DNA of 39,051 bases from Candidatus Onthousia faecipullorum (GCA_018715925.1 DVKQ01000059.1:1-39051); one strand, 5' to 3'. Shown: positions 9,424-19,883, counted from the stretch's first letter. A program made the numbers and translations. The notes: generated from the letters alone by a model not told the origin.

Positions 9424-10089
9424 ATGGAAAAAATATTAATTGTAGAAGATGATGAAACTTTAAGAGATGAGCTATCTAATTTATTATCTAATTCAGGTTA
9501 TGAAGTATTAGTGTTAACAGACTTTAAAAATAGTAAAGAAGAGATTATTAAACTTAATCCAGATTTAATCCTTTTAGATATTAATATTCCCTATCTAAAT
9601 GGAGAAACATTACTTAAAAGTCTTCGTGATGATAAAATAAATACTCCAGTTATTATGCTTACTAGTAGTAATAAAACAATTGATGAAGTATTATCTATTA
9701 GTTATGGAGCAGATGATTATATTACTAAACCATATAACCCTACTATTCTTTTACTTAGAATTAATAATATATTTAAAAGGATGAAGAAAAGCTTTGATTA
9801 CTTAGAATATGATGATTTAAAGATATATCCTAATAAAGGAATTATTGTTAAAGATGGGGAAGAGTTTTATTTAACTAAAAATGAAATGTTAATATTTACT
9901 TATCTTTTAAATAATAGGGGTAGTATTGTAAATCGTGATGATCTAATGAGTTATTTATGGAATAGTGATCTTTATATAAATGATAATGCTTTAACAGTTA
10001 ATATTAGTAGATTAAGAGGAAAACTTTATGAGATGGGATACGATGACGTTATTGTTACAAGAAAGGGAGAAGGTTATTTATTAAAATGA
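9424..10089 (+). CDS. OmpR-family response regulator (BceR-like)
   Basis: EKILIVEDDETLRDELSNLL, LILLDINIPYLNGE, C-terminal winged-helix (LTVNISRLRGKL). Start taken as ATG 9424 within the ORF-track frame. Confidence 0.9.
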   Translation: MEKILIVEDDETLRDELSNLLSNSGYEVLVLTDFKNSKEEIIKLNPDLILLDINIPYLNGETLLKSLRDDKINTPVIMLTSSNKTIDEVLSISYGADDYITKPYNPTILLLRINNIFKRMKKSFDYLEYDDLKIYPNKGIIVKDGEEFYLTKNEMLIFTYLLNNRGSIVNRDDLMSYLWNSDLYINDNALTVNISRLRGKLYEMGYDDVIVTRKGEGYLLK

Positions 10090-11093
10090 AACTAAGTACT
10101 TATTTAAAAGATAAACTATATGCCTTTATAATCTTTATTAGTTATATAATTATTTTAATATTATTCTTAATCGCTTTAAAATTATCTAGTAGTATCATTA
10201 TCTTTATGGCTGTTTTTACTATTGTAATCTTTTTTGTTATTTTATTTTTTGATTACTTTAGGAAAAGAAATTTCTATAATGAATTACTTGATAAATTAAA
10301 TACATTAGATAAAAAATATCTTTTGATAGAGATGTTACTTGAACCAAACTTTTTAGAAGGTAGGATACTTTATGATGTTTTAGATGAAGTTAATAAAAAT
10401 GAACATGATTTGATTAGTAATTTAAAAAATAAACAAGAAGACTTTAAAGAATATATAGAGTTATGGATACACGAAGTTAAACTTCCTCTTGCAAGTCTTA
10501 CCTTAATTAATAGAAAAGATAAAAATACTTTAAGAGAGTTAAAGAGAATAGAAGATGATGTAGAACAAATTCTTTATTATGTAAGATGTGAAAATGCTAA
10601 TAATGATTATTTAATTAAAGAGTGGAATCTTGATACTATTATTAAAAATGTAGCATTAAGAAATAAAGATGATTTACTTGCCTTAGGTATAGACTTTAAA
10701 GTAGATAATTGTAATTTAAGAGTATTAACAGATTCTAAATGGTTAGAGTTTATTATTAATCAGATTGTTAGTAATAGTATTAAATATAAAAAAGATAAAG
10801 ATTCTTCTTTAGAAATAAATGGTGAAGATTTTGATAATTATGTTACTATTACAATCTATGATAATGGTAAAGGTATTAGTAAAAGTGATTTACCAAGAGT
10901 TTTTAATAAGACTTTTACAGGTAATAATGGAAGAAGTACTAGTTCTAAATCTACAGGTATGGGGCTTTATTTATGTAAAGAGTTATGTGAAAAATTAGGA
11001 CATAAAATAGAGATTGATTCTAAAGTGGATGAATATACTAAAGTTACTATTACAATTTATAAAAAGGATTTTTATAATGTTACAAAAAAGTAA
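10086..11093 (+). CDS. Intramembrane-sensing histidine kinase (BceS-like)
   Basis: Two short N-terminal TMs, WIHEVKLPLASL, DNGKGISKSDLPRVFNKTFTG, STGMGLYLCKELCEKLG. Confidence 0.88.
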   Translation: MKLSTYLKDKLYAFIIFISYIIILILFLIALKLSSSIIIFMAVFTIVIFFVILFFDYFRKRNFYNELLDKLNTLDKKYLLIEMLLEPNFLEGRILYDVLDEVNKNEHDLISNLKNKQEDFKEYIELWIHEVKLPLASLTLINRKDKNTLRELKRIEDDVEQILYYVRCENANNDYLIKEWNLDTIIKNVALRNKDDLLALGIDFKVDNCNLRVLTDSKWLEFIINQIVSNSIKYKKDKDSSLEINGEDFDNYVTITIYDNGKGISKSDLPRVFNKTFTGNNGRSTSSKSTGMGLYLCKELCEKLGHKIEIDSKVDEYTKVTITIYKKDFYNVTKK

Positions 11094-11163
11094 GATTCTG
11101 TAAGGTTAAACAGACGACAAAAGACATAAATAGTAGTATATTTCTATTCGAGGAGGAGAAATT

Positions 11164-11931
11164 ATGTCAAATTTATTAAAGATTGATAATATTGAGAAGT
11201 ATTATGGATCAAAAAGTGGTTTAACTAAAGCGATTAATAATATTTCTTTTGAAGTAAGTAAAGGTGAATTTGTCGCTATTATGGGATCATCTGGTAGTGG
11301 TAAAACAACTTTACTTAATTGTATTTCTACTATTGATAGAGTAACTTCAGGTCATATTTATATGAATGGTGTTGATATTACTAAATTAAAGGGAAATGAT
11401 TTAAATAAGTTTAGAAGGGAAGAGTTAGGTTTTATCTTTCAAGATTTTAATCTATTAGATACCTTAACTGCTTATGAAAATATTGCTTTAGCTCTTTCTA
11501 TTCAAGATAAAGGATATCAAGAAATAGATAAACTTATTAAAGATACTGCTAAAAAATTAGGAATAACTCATATTTTAAACAAATATCCATATCAAATGAG
11601 TGGTGGTGAGAAGCAAAGAGTTGCTAGTGCACGTGCTATTATTACAGAGCCTAAATTAATACTTGCAGATGAACCTACTGGTGCTTTAGATTCTAAATCC
11701 AGTAAAATGTTACTCGATAGTTTTAATTACTTAAATGATGAGTTAAATGCTACTATTTTAATGGTTACTCACGATGCTTTTACAGCTAGTTATGCTAAAA
11801 GAGTAATATTTATTAAAGATGGAGAGATTTTCAATGAAATTATAAGGGGAGATAAGAGTCGAAAAGAGTTCTTTGATGAGATTATTGATGTAGTTACCCT
11901 TTTAGGAGGGGATTTAAATGATGCTCTTTAA
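11164..11931 (+). CDS. ABC transporter ATP-binding protein (BceA-like)
   Basis: [44 protein letters not shown]. Confidence 0.92.
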   Translation: MSNLLKIDNIEKYYGSKSGLTKAINNISFEVSKGEFVAIMGSSGSGKTTLLNCISTIDRVTSGHIYMNGVDITKLKGNDLNKFRREELGFIFQDFNLLDTLTAYENIALALSIQDKGYQEIDKLIKDTAKKLGITHILNKYPYQMSGGEKQRVASARAIITEPKLILADEPTGALDSKSSKMLLDSFNYLNDELNATILMVTHDAFTASYAKRVIFIKDGEIFNEIIRGDKSRKEFFDEIIDVVTLLGGDLNDAL

Positions 11932-13978
11932 ATTAGCTTTTAAAAATATTAAGAAGAGTGTTAGTGACTATGCTATTTACTTTTTTACTTTAGTACTTGG
12001 TGTTGCGATATTCTATGTTTTTAATGCAATAGACTCACAGACAGCGATGATGAGGGTATCAGAGAGTACTAGAGATATAATAGACTTAATGTTAAATATG
12101 TTAAGTGGAGTATCAGTCTTTGTTTCTTTTGTTTTAGGTTTCCTTATAATTTATGCTTCAAGATTTTTAATGAAACGAAGGAATAAAGAGTTTGGTATTT
12201 ATATGACTCTTGGGATGAGTAAAGGTAAAATTTCTAAAATACTAGTAGTAGAAACATTCTTAATTGGTTTATTATCACTTGTAGTAGGACTAGTACTTGG
12301 TTGTGCTTTATCTCAAGTTATGAGTGTTATTGTTGCTAATATGTTTGAAGCAGACCTTACCGAGTTTACCTTTGTTATAAGTACTAATGCTATTATTAAG
12401 ACGATAATTTACTTTAGTATAATGTACTTACTTGTTATGATATTTAATACTATTAGTGTATCACGTTGTAAGTTAATAGATTTAATAAATGCTAATAAGA
12501 AGACGGAAACTGTTAAGTTAAAAAATCCTTATCTATGTATAGTTATCTTTGTGATAGCAGTTGTTATGTTAGGATATGCGTATTATCAAGTAACAGGTAA
12601 TGTAGAAAACTTAAGAGAAACTTGGCAAGTGTTTTTACCAATAGGTCTTGGTGCTGTAGGTACATTTTTACTATTTTTCTCACTATCAGGACTTGTCTTA
12701 AGAGTATTACAACACTTTAAGAAATTCTATTATAAAGGCTTAAATAGTTTTACGATAAAACAGTTTAGTAGTAAGATTAATACAACAGTATTTTCTATGA
12801 CTGTTATATGTTTAATGTTATTTGTAACAATCTGTGTCTTTTCTAGTTGCATGTCTATGAAAAATGCTATGACATCTAACTTACAAGAACTAGCACCTAT
12901 TGATATCCAGTTTTTAAAAACTAAAAATATACCAAAAGAGTATATGGAAGAGTTTGGATATAGTGAACAGCAGGTAAATAATTCTTATATAAGTATAGAA
13001 GAGGATTTAAATAGTGTAGGATTTAATATAAATGATTATTATAAAGATATAGTAAATATTAATACTTATACAACACCTAATCTTACTTTAAAAGATACTC
13101 TAGGTAGTACTTATAGTTATATGAAAGAAAAATATCCATTTATGACTTATGATGCAATAGAAGAGATTGTTACTGTTAGTGACTATAATAAAGTTGCCAA
13201 ACTACTAGGACTTGATACTTATACTTTAGACTCTGATGAATATCTAGTAATTGCAGATTATGATAATATGGTAAGTGTTAGAAATGCTGCCTTAGGATTA
13301 AATACTCCTATTATTATTGATGGTAAGACTTATTATCCTAAGTATGATAAATGTAAAGATGGTTTTTTAGTAATATCTAATAGTCATATTAATGCTGGTG
13401 TCTTTATTGTACCAGATGATGCTGTTAGTAATTTAACAGTAGAAGAAGAGTATATGTATGCTAATTATAAAGCAGATACAGAAGAGGAAAAACAAGAAAT
13501 AGAAGACCTTTTGATTAGTAAAAGTGATGCTCTTACAAATATTGGTTCAACAATAAGTGCTGGTACAAGACTTTCTATATATGAAGGTAGTGTAGGTCTT
13601 GGTGCTTTAGTAACTTTTATTGGTCTATATCTTGGTGTAATCTTTTTAATAAGTAGTGCAGCGATACTTGCTTTAAAAGAGTTAAGTGAAGCGACAGAAA
13701 ATAAAGAAAGATTTAAGATGTTAAGAAAAATTGGGGCCGATGAAAAACTTATTAATAAAGCTTTATTTAGACAAATAGCCATATTCTTCTTAGCACCTCT
13801 TGTAATTGCTATCATCCATTCTATCTTTGGTATTATGTTTTGTAATTATATCTTAGAAACATTTGGTAATGAAAGTCTGTTGCTTGCAATAGTCTTAACA
13901 GCATTACTTCTTGTAATAATATATGGAGGATACTTGCTAATTACATATTATTGTAGTAAGAGAATAATTAAAGAATAG
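11918..13978 (+). CDS. ABC transporter permease (BceB-like, FtsX superfamily)
   Basis: Multi-TM with large extracellular loop; FKLAFKNIKKSVSDYAIYFFTLVLGVAIFYVFNAID is typical of BceB-type permeases. Confidence 0.88.
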   Translation: MMLFKLAFKNIKKSVSDYAIYFFTLVLGVAIFYVFNAIDSQTAMMRVSESTRDIIDLMLNMLSGVSVFVSFVLGFLIIYASRFLMKRRNKEFGIYMTLGMSKGKISKILVVETFLIGLLSLVVGLVLGCALSQVMSVIVANMFEADLTEFTFVISTNAIIKTIIYFSIMYLLVMIFNTISVSRCKLIDLINANKKTETVKLKNPYLCIVIFVIAVVMLGYAYYQVTGNVENLRETWQVFLPIGLGAVGTFLLFFSLSGLVLRVLQHFKKFYYKGLNSFTIKQFSSKINTTVFSMTVICLMLFVTICVFSSCMSMKNAMTSNLQELAPIDIQFLKTKNIPKEYMEEFGYSEQQVNNSYISIEEDLNSVGFNINDYYKDIVNINTYTTPNLTLKDTLGSTYSYMKEKYPFMTYDAIEEIVTVSDYNKVAKLLGLDTYTLDSDEYLVIADYDNMVSVRNAALGLNTPIIIDGKTYYPKYDKCKDGFLVISNSHINAGVFIVPDDAVSNLTVEEEYMYANYKADTEEEKQEIEDLLISKSDALTNIGSTISAGTRLSIYEGSVGLGALVTFIGLYLGVIFLISSAAILALKELSEATENKERFKMLRKIGADEKLINKALFRQIAIFFLAPLVIAIIHSIFGIMFCNYILETFGNESLLLAIVLTALLLVIIYGGYLLITYYCSKRIIKE

Positions 13979-13988
13979 TACAACTTTA

Positions 13989-14015
13989 AAAGGAGTCGAT
14001 TTCGACTCCTTTGGT
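13989..14015 (+). terminator. Rho-independent terminator
   Basis: AAAGGAGTCGA-tt-TCGACTCCTTT perfect stem. Confidence 0.7.
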
Positions 14016-14184
14016 GTTTATATAAGTTTTTTAGTTTCATTAATTTTTGTTAATAATTTATATTTTTTTAATGACACAGGCTTAGTTAAAAATAAATGTA
14101 TATTAAAGCATTGAAAATAGTATAATTAGACATATAAGTTTGGCATCTCATGAAAAAATTTATTTTCTTTTTAATATTTTAATT

Positions 14185-14221
14185 GTAGTCTATTGACTAC
14201 TGCGTTACATTGCTATATACT
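14185..14221 (+). promoter_or_regulatory. Promoter with palindromic candidate operator upstream of the XRE regulator
   Basis: TTGACT (14193-14198), 17 nt, TATACT (14216-14221); palindrome GTAGTC-TATT-GACTAC (14185-14200) overlaps the -35. Confidence 0.55.
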
Positions 14222-14238
14222 CGTTTTAGGTGATAAGT

Positions 14239-14493
14239 ATGAATAAAATAAAAGATGAAAAAAGAATAATGGAATTAGAATACAAATTAATATGTGATTT
14301 TATAAAACTAAGGGGTGAATTAGGTCTTAGTCAACAAAAAATGGCTGATGAAGTTGGAGTAGTAAGAGAAATGATAGCAGTTATTGAGAATAGAAAAAAA
14401 CATCCACAGATAAATACTTTAATTAAAATTTTGGAACCTTTTGGTTACACTTTATCAATAACAAAAATAAAGGAGGAAGATAATGAAAAATAA
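14239..14493 (+). CDS. XRE-family HTH regulator
   Basis: FIKLRGELGLSQQKMADEVGVVREMIAVIENRKKHPQINTLIKIL. Confidence 0.85.
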   Translation: MNKIKDEKRIMELEYKLICDFIKLRGELGLSQQKMADEVGVVREMIAVIENRKKHPQINTLIKILEPFGYTLSITKIKEEDNEK

Positions 14494-15313
14494 TGTTATA
14501 ACAGTAAAAGATATTAAAATTTCGATTGTTAATGATAATAATGAAGATTACATTTGTATTTCCGATATTGCAAAGGGTAAGAGTGATAATTCACGTGCTG
14601 CAGATGTTATCAGAAATTGGTTGAGGAATAGATATACATTAGAATTTTTATCTACTTGGGAACAATTAAATAATCCTAATTTTAAAGTGTTCGAATCTGA
14701 ACACTTTATAGAACAGGTTGGATTATTAACTTTTACGCCAAGTGTTACAGAGTGGACTGAAAGGACTAATGCTATAGGTTTGTATGTTAAAAGAGGAAAA
14801 TATGGAGGAACTTATGCTCATAAAGATATTGCTTTTGAATTTGCTTCGGCAATAAGCCCTGTATTTAAACTATATTTAATAAAAGAATTTCAACGATTAA
14901 AAGCAGAGGAAAGCAAAAACAAAGATTGGAATGCTAAGAGGCTACTTAGTAAAAATAATTATTTAATTCATACAGATGCTATTAAAAATTATATATTGCC
15001 TAATACTGATTATTATAAAGATAAGAGCTGGTTAAAATATGCAGAAGAAGCAGATATTTTAAATGTTATTCTGTTTAAGACAACTGCTAAAGAATGGAGA
15101 AAATTAAATAAAGAACTTGCTAAGACTTCTAATATGCGTGATTATGCTACTATAAATGAATTAACAGTTTTATCTAATTTAGAGAGTCATAATGCTGAAC
15201 TAATTAAAGAAGGAAAGACTAAAGAAGAAAGATTTAATATATTATCTTCAATTGCTAGTTATCAACTTAATGTCTTAAATAAAGCAAGTGAGATAAAGAA
15301 AATAGAATCATAA
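14483..15313 (+). CDS. KilA-N domain-containing protein
   Basis: YICISDIAKGKSDNSRAADVIRNWLRNRYTLEFLSTWEQLNNPNFK...GTYAHKDIAFEFASAISPVFKLYLIKEFQRLK. Confidence 0.85.
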   Translation: MKNNVITVKDIKISIVNDNNEDYICISDIAKGKSDNSRAADVIRNWLRNRYTLEFLSTWEQLNNPNFKVFESEHFIEQVGLLTFTPSVTEWTERTNAIGLYVKRGKYGGTYAHKDIAFEFASAISPVFKLYLIKEFQRLKAEESKNKDWNAKRLLSKNNYLIHTDAIKNYILPNTDYYKDKSWLKYAEEADILNVILFKTTAKEWRKLNKELAKTSNMRDYATINELTVLSNLESHNAELIKEGKTKEERFNILSSIASYQLNVLNKASEIKKIES

Positions 15314-15413
15314 CATTTGTAAGAAATAGTATAAATTATTATTATCTTTTTACTTGTCTCTAAATTTCAATGCTAGTATAATAAGCATATAATTTACTTA
15401 TGGGGGATTTATA

Positions 15414-16292
15414 ATGAAAAAAGTATTATTTACTGATTTAGTTGATACCTTAATTAATAGTAATAATGAGTGGACTAAAGAAGTAGAAATGGTATCTAGA
15501 TATTTAAATGAGTTTTTAAGTAAAGGAAATTATGTAGCGGTAGTTACTTCTCCTAATGGTCATGGTAGTATTGGTTATATATTTAATGATATGTTAATAC
15601 CTTTACATCAATCTGTTGATAAATCTTTCAGAGATAGACTTGTATATTATTTACAAGGTAATGGCAGGATTTATGATGATGATAATGTTATTAAGAAAAA
15701 TACTCATGGTAAAATATATTATTTAGGTAATAATGGAGTTTATGGTATAGGTGTTTCTAAGAAAGAAGAAGCGATAGATGATTTTTTACAAGTTCAAAAA
15801 GAGCCTTTTAGTATGTATGCAATAGGGGATAGTGATAGAGATATACCAATGCTTTTAAGAGTTCAAGAGTTAGGTGGTTTCTCTTCTTTTATAGGTAATA
15901 GTATTGATGAAGAAGTTAGTATTAAAGATATTATTGATGAACAGTTATTTGTAGAGTTTCACTTTTCATTACAACATGTAGCAAATAAAAAAAAAGGTAT
16001 TGAAGATTATAAGAAATTAACAGAAGAAGAGATGACTATATTTTTAAAAAGGGAAGAGCGTAGAAAAGAGTTATATCAACTTTTTAATGAAGGTAAATTA
16101 GATATAGATAAAATAAAGAAAGACTATTATAAAATCTATGAACTAAGTAATTATCAAAACTTTAGTTGTAAATTATGGCCTAATGATTATTATGAGAACT
16201 ATCCTTTTAATAAAGATATGATAGATAAAATTCTTTCTATGGGATGTTTTAACTCTTTTGAAGATTATTATGTTAAAGTGTTAAAAAGATAG
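15414..16292 (+). CDS. HAD-superfamily hydrolase-like protein
   Basis: MKKVLFTDLVDTLINSNNEW and SMYAIGDSDRDIPML motifs. Confidence 0.65.
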   Translation: MKKVLFTDLVDTLINSNNEWTKEVEMVSRYLNEFLSKGNYVAVVTSPNGHGSIGYIFNDMLIPLHQSVDKSFRDRLVYYLQGNGRIYDDDNVIKKNTHGKIYYLGNNGVYGIGVSKKEEAIDDFLQVQKEPFSMYAIGDSDRDIPMLLRVQELGGFSSFIGNSIDEEVSIKDIIDEQLFVEFHFSLQHVANKKKGIEDYKKLTEEEMTIFLKREERRKELYQLFNEGKLDIDKIKKDYYKIYELSNYQNFSCKLWPNDYYENYPFNKDMIDKILSMGCFNSFEDYYVKVLKR

Positions 16293-16320
16293 TATAATAG
16301 GATAAAGGAGTAAGATACTT

Positions 16321-17355
16321 ATGAAAAACTTATTAAAAAGTCCTTTGTTTTATGGAGTAATCTATGTAATATTATATTTTATTGGTTACATAGTACTTGC
16401 TTACTATAATTATACTTATTTTGGTATTATTAAACTTATCTCTATTATAATAATTTTAATAACTATAATTTTGGGAATTATAAGTATATATAAAACAAAG
16501 AAAGAGGCTAAATTTAAGCTTTTTACCTCATATCTATTTATTGAAATAGTTACTGTTATATTATTATTCTTGATTTTAGGTTATTTTTTAGGAGATAGAG
16601 AAAGTATTGTTACTCTATATAATAAAAAGATGGTGGAATCAAGGAGTAGGTTTTTAGCAAGTGATACAGTTTCTTATTATGACTATATTAATCCTTTTGT
16701 TAGAGGAAATACTTTAAGGAAGAAAATGCATTATGATAAAGAGATTAGTAAAGAAAATTATTCAATGACAGAGTTTTTTGATGATGAGGGAGATTTAATT
16801 AACTATACATATAGTCAAAATATTGAAGAAGAAATAGAAAAAATAGATGTTAAAAATGGTAGTTATGGTTCTACGACAATAGAGAGTTTTTTAGGAAATA
16901 TTTTATATGAAAGTAGATTTAATAAAACTGATATAATTAGAGTAAGAGTTATTGATTCTGCTTTAGCAGGTAAAGATATAATTATTGTAGAAAAATCTAC
17001 TGATAATGGCTTAAGTTTTAAAAATATCTTAGAAAATGATGATAAATATTTAATTGTAAATAGAGATACTTATGTTACTTTTGTTAATGAGAATATTGGC
17101 TTTATCTTTGATTTAGGATTATTAGGCCGTGATGATAGATATAAAAAGTTTTTAGTTACTACTGATGGAGGTGAGTCTTTTAGTGATGTTTCTATTACTA
17201 TAAATGGTTATGGAGATTTAGACTACTATTATATTAATAATACACCTTATCTTAAAAAAGATAAGTTAGTTTTAGATGTATCAGTTCCAGTAGAAAATGA
17301 TTTAAAAGATATAGAGTTAGTTAGTAATGATAATGGTTTAACATTTAGTAATTAA
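16321..17355 (+). CDS. Hypothetical membrane protein with BNR-like ectodomain
   Basis: Three N-terminal TM segments; repeated TDNGLSF / TTDGGESF / SNDNGLTF motifs. Confidence 0.5.
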   Translation: MKNLLKSPLFYGVIYVILYFIGYIVLAYYNYTYFGIIKLISIIIILITIILGIISIYKTKKEAKFKLFTSYLFIEIVTVILLFLILGYFLGDRESIVTLYNKKMVESRSRFLASDTVSYYDYINPFVRGNTLRKKMHYDKEISKENYSMTEFFDDEGDLINYTYSQNIEEEIEKIDVKNGSYGSTTIESFLGNILYESRFNKTDIIRVRVIDSALAGKDIIIVEKSTDNGLSFKNILENDDKYLIVNRDTYVTFVNENIGFIFDLGLLGRDDRYKKFLVTTDGGESFSDVSITINGYGDLDYYYINNTPYLKKDKLVLDVSVPVENDLKDIELVSNDNGLTFSN

Positions 17356-17418
17356 AGGAAGTGTTAATGATATAAATATTGATTAGTATATTGAAAGTAG
17401 AAATAAGGAGGAGTTTTT

Positions 17419-17490
17419 ATGTCATTAAAAAGAGGAATAGTTGAATTAGTTGATTATGATGAAAATTGGCAAGAAAGGCCTATGAAGTAG
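17419..17490 (+). pseudogene. N-terminal fragment of a GrpB/UPF0157-like protein
   Basis: SD aaggaggag then MSLKRGIVELVDYDENWQERPMK*; family-like start truncated at the junction with an RdgB-like fragment. Confidence 0.6.
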
Positions 17491-17933
17491 TAGGTAGACC
17501 TGTTTTTGTAGCAGATACAGGTTTTTATATTGAAGATTATCCTAATAATCCAAATTATCCAGGAGCTTTTGTTAAAAGAAGTGGAGTTAGTTCTAATATA
17601 GATAATCTGCTTGAGGTTATGAAAAATGTTACTAATAGAGCATGTAAATTTGTTGATTGTTTAACCTTTTATGATGGAAATGATTTTTATACTTTTTATG
17701 GAGAAAGTAAAGGTACTTTATCACTATCAATACGTGGTAATATAGAAAGAAAAGCAATGTCTAATTTATGGAGTGTTTTTATTCCTTTGAATCATGATAA
17801 GACTTTGGCAGAAATGACTGATTATGAAAGAGACCATCGTCATGATGGTCATACATCTGCAACAGATGAATTTATTAATTGGTATGAAAATATATATTTC
17901 AAAAAGAATAATAAAATATTAAAACTTAATTAG
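17466..17933 (+). pseudogene. C-terminal portion of a RdgB/HAM1-like NTP pyrophosphatase (N-terminus missing)
   Basis: KAYEVVGRPVFVADTGFYIEDYPNNPNYPGAFVKRSGVS...DHRHDGHTSATDEF; lacks the N-terminal substrate/phosphate loop; no native start visible. Confidence 0.65.
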
Positions 17934-17945
17934 GAGATGATACTT

Positions 17946-18509
17946 ATGGAATTAGTTGATATTTATAATGACAAACATGAGAAATTAAATTATACTAAAG
18001 ATAGAAAAGAGTTAACAGAAGGAGAATTTAGACTATCTTGCTTTGTATGGATTATTAATGATAATGATGAACTCTTGATACAGCAGAGAGCTTCTACATC
18101 TAAAAAATATCCTAATAAGTGGGAAACAGCATCTGGTGGCACTCTTTTAGGTGAGGATGCAATTACAGGGGCAATTAGAGAGTTAGATGAAGAATTAGGA
18201 ATACAAGTAAATAAGGAAGATTTAAAATTTATTGGTTCATATACTCGAATAAATGATTTTGTTGAAGTGTTTTTATTAAAATCTAATATTGATATAAAAG
18301 ATTTAAAATTACAAGAGGATGAAGTACAAGATGTTAAATGGGTTTCTATAAAAGAATTTGAAAGTATTATAGAAAGTGGTAATGGTATTGATACAGTATA
18401 TTTAATCTTTAAAGAATACTATGAAAAGTATTATAATAGATATGTAGCATTTGAAGATGGTAAGCCAGTTTATAAGAATAACAGGAGTAATTGTAATAAA
18501 GAAAGTTGA
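17946..18509 (+). CDS. NUDIX hydrolase (IPP isomerase-like)
   Basis: GGTLLGEDAITGAIRELDEELGI NUDIX box; SD taggag upstream of ATG 17946. Confidence 0.85.
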   Translation: MELVDIYNDKHEKLNYTKDRKELTEGEFRLSCFVWIINDNDELLIQQRASTSKKYPNKWETASGGTLLGEDAITGAIRELDEELGIQVNKEDLKFIGSYTRINDFVEVFLLKSNIDIKDLKLQEDEVQDVKWVSIKEFESIIESGNGIDTVYLIFKEYYEKYYNRYVAFEDGKPVYKNNRSNCNKES

Positions 18510-18568
18510 TGTTAAAAAAATTATAGATAATCATCTAAATATTGTTATAGAGTAAGGAATGAGATGAA

Positions 18569-19063
18569 ATGACTCAAGAAAAAATGGAATTAGGCAAGAA
18601 AATGGATGTGGCTTTGCATTATGTCGCTTATAATTTAAGAAAAACAGGTCATAATACAAAACCAGTATTGTTTCATAGTTTTAAAGTAGCATATATGCTT
18701 TATCAATATAATTATAACGAAGATATAGTAATAGCAGGAGCTCTTCATGATTTAATTGAAGATACAAGTGTTACAAAAGAAGATATAAAAAATGACTTTG
18801 AAGAATCTATTGCTAATATAGTTAGTACAGTTAGTTTTGATTCTAATATTAAAGATGAACCAGAACAAGCTAGAGTAATGTTTCAAAACTGTATAGCTTA
18901 TGGAATAGATACTACAAATGAAACTATAAGATTATCATATGAACATACTAAGATGGAATGGTTATCTTATGAAGACGCTAAAGCTAGATTAAAATGAGAT
19001 AGTAATAGAAATGCTTTGTGGGAATTAAATTGGAAATTATTAAATAATAAAACAGATTTATAG
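18569..19063 (+). pseudogene. HD-domain protein fused in frame to a NUDIX C-terminal remnant interrupted by TGA at 18995
   Basis: HD part: ALHDLIEDTSVTKEDI. After TGA, same frame: DSNRNALWELNWKLLNNKTDL*; preceding EHTKMEWLSYEDAKARLK is NUDIX C-terminal-like. Confidence 0.55.
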
Positions 19064-19317
19064 ATTATATAATTATGTTAAGGTTATAATAGGATGTTAG
19101 AAAAAGTAGTATTAATAATAATGGTTTATTAACTATTCCTTTAAAGGAAAATAGAGACTAAATTAAGTTTTCTCTCTATATATAATTCTATTTTTATATA
19201 TAGAATTGTTTCACATCTATTGTATAACTACAAAAATAGAGCTGTTGAAAGGTAAAGGTTATTTATGTCTTTATAGTTTTCTGTTAATATAATGAACAAA
19301 TTAGGAGGTAATAATTT

Positions 19318-19713
19318 ATGAAAAGAAATATAGTATTAACTGGAATATTGAAAGATAATGATTTGTTTTTAGTAGTTAAAAGAAATGATAATGACATATT
19401 ATTTCCAGGTGCTTGGGAATTTCCTGGTGGACATTTAGAAGATGGTGAAACAATAAAACAAGGTCTAGCAAGGGAACTTAAAGAAGAAATAGGGTTTAGT
19501 GATGATTTTAATCCAATAATTACACATTATACTGACGAAATAAAACAAAAAAACGGAGAATTAGTTCATAATATAGAAATAGATTTTATTGTAGATGTTA
19601 ATTCAGATGATTTAATAATAAAATTAAGCGAAGAACATAGTGACTATAAATGGGTGGAAAAAGATTCTCTCTTATTAGATAGTTATATAAGAGAAAAAAT
19701 ATCTAAAATATAG
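19318..19713 (+). CDS. NUDIX hydrolase, MutT-like
   Basis: GGHLEDGETIKQGLARELKEEIGF. Confidence 0.88.
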   Translation: MKRNIVLTGILKDNDLFLVVKRNDNDILFPGAWEFPGGHLEDGETIKQGLARELKEEIGFSDDFNPIITHYTDEIKQKNGELVHNIEIDFIVDVNSDDLIIKLSEEHSDYKWVEKDSLLLDSYIREKISKI

Positions 19714-19850
19714 TAATAGAAAGTTAAATATAGCTATAAAATGATTTGTTTCACATAAAATGTAATTATATTAGGAAACAATTCAAAAAAACTATATGAT
19801 AGTATGTATAGTTCTATATTATATATTGGAGAAATAAATATTTCCACAAA

Positions 19851-19883
19851 AAAGCTAGAATACAATCCGTGTTCTATCTTTTT
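19851..19883. terminator. Bidirectional terminator-like hairpin
   Basis: AAAGCTAGAATAC-aatcc-GTGTTCTATCTTTTT; T-runs on both strands. Confidence 0.6.

Noticed and set aside
9424-13978. Novel antimicrobial resistance island
   Set aside because: Layout matches the well-known BceRS-BceAB family; ordinary.
14230-15313. Prophage remnant
   Set aside because: Only a HTH and KilA-N gene; no integrase, structural or lysis genes nearby.
18995-18997. In-frame TGA read as Trp (code 4) in the HD/NUDIX ORF
   Set aside because: Many genes here use TGA as stop (e.g. 8284-8286, 18507-18509) and TGG for Trp, so recoding is not supported; a pseudogene fusion is simpler.
19184-19213. AATTCTAT/ATAGAATT inverted repeat and the TTTCACAT motif shared with ~19750
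   Set aside because: Short AT-rich matches in a degraded intergenic area; not distinguishable from chance by eye.
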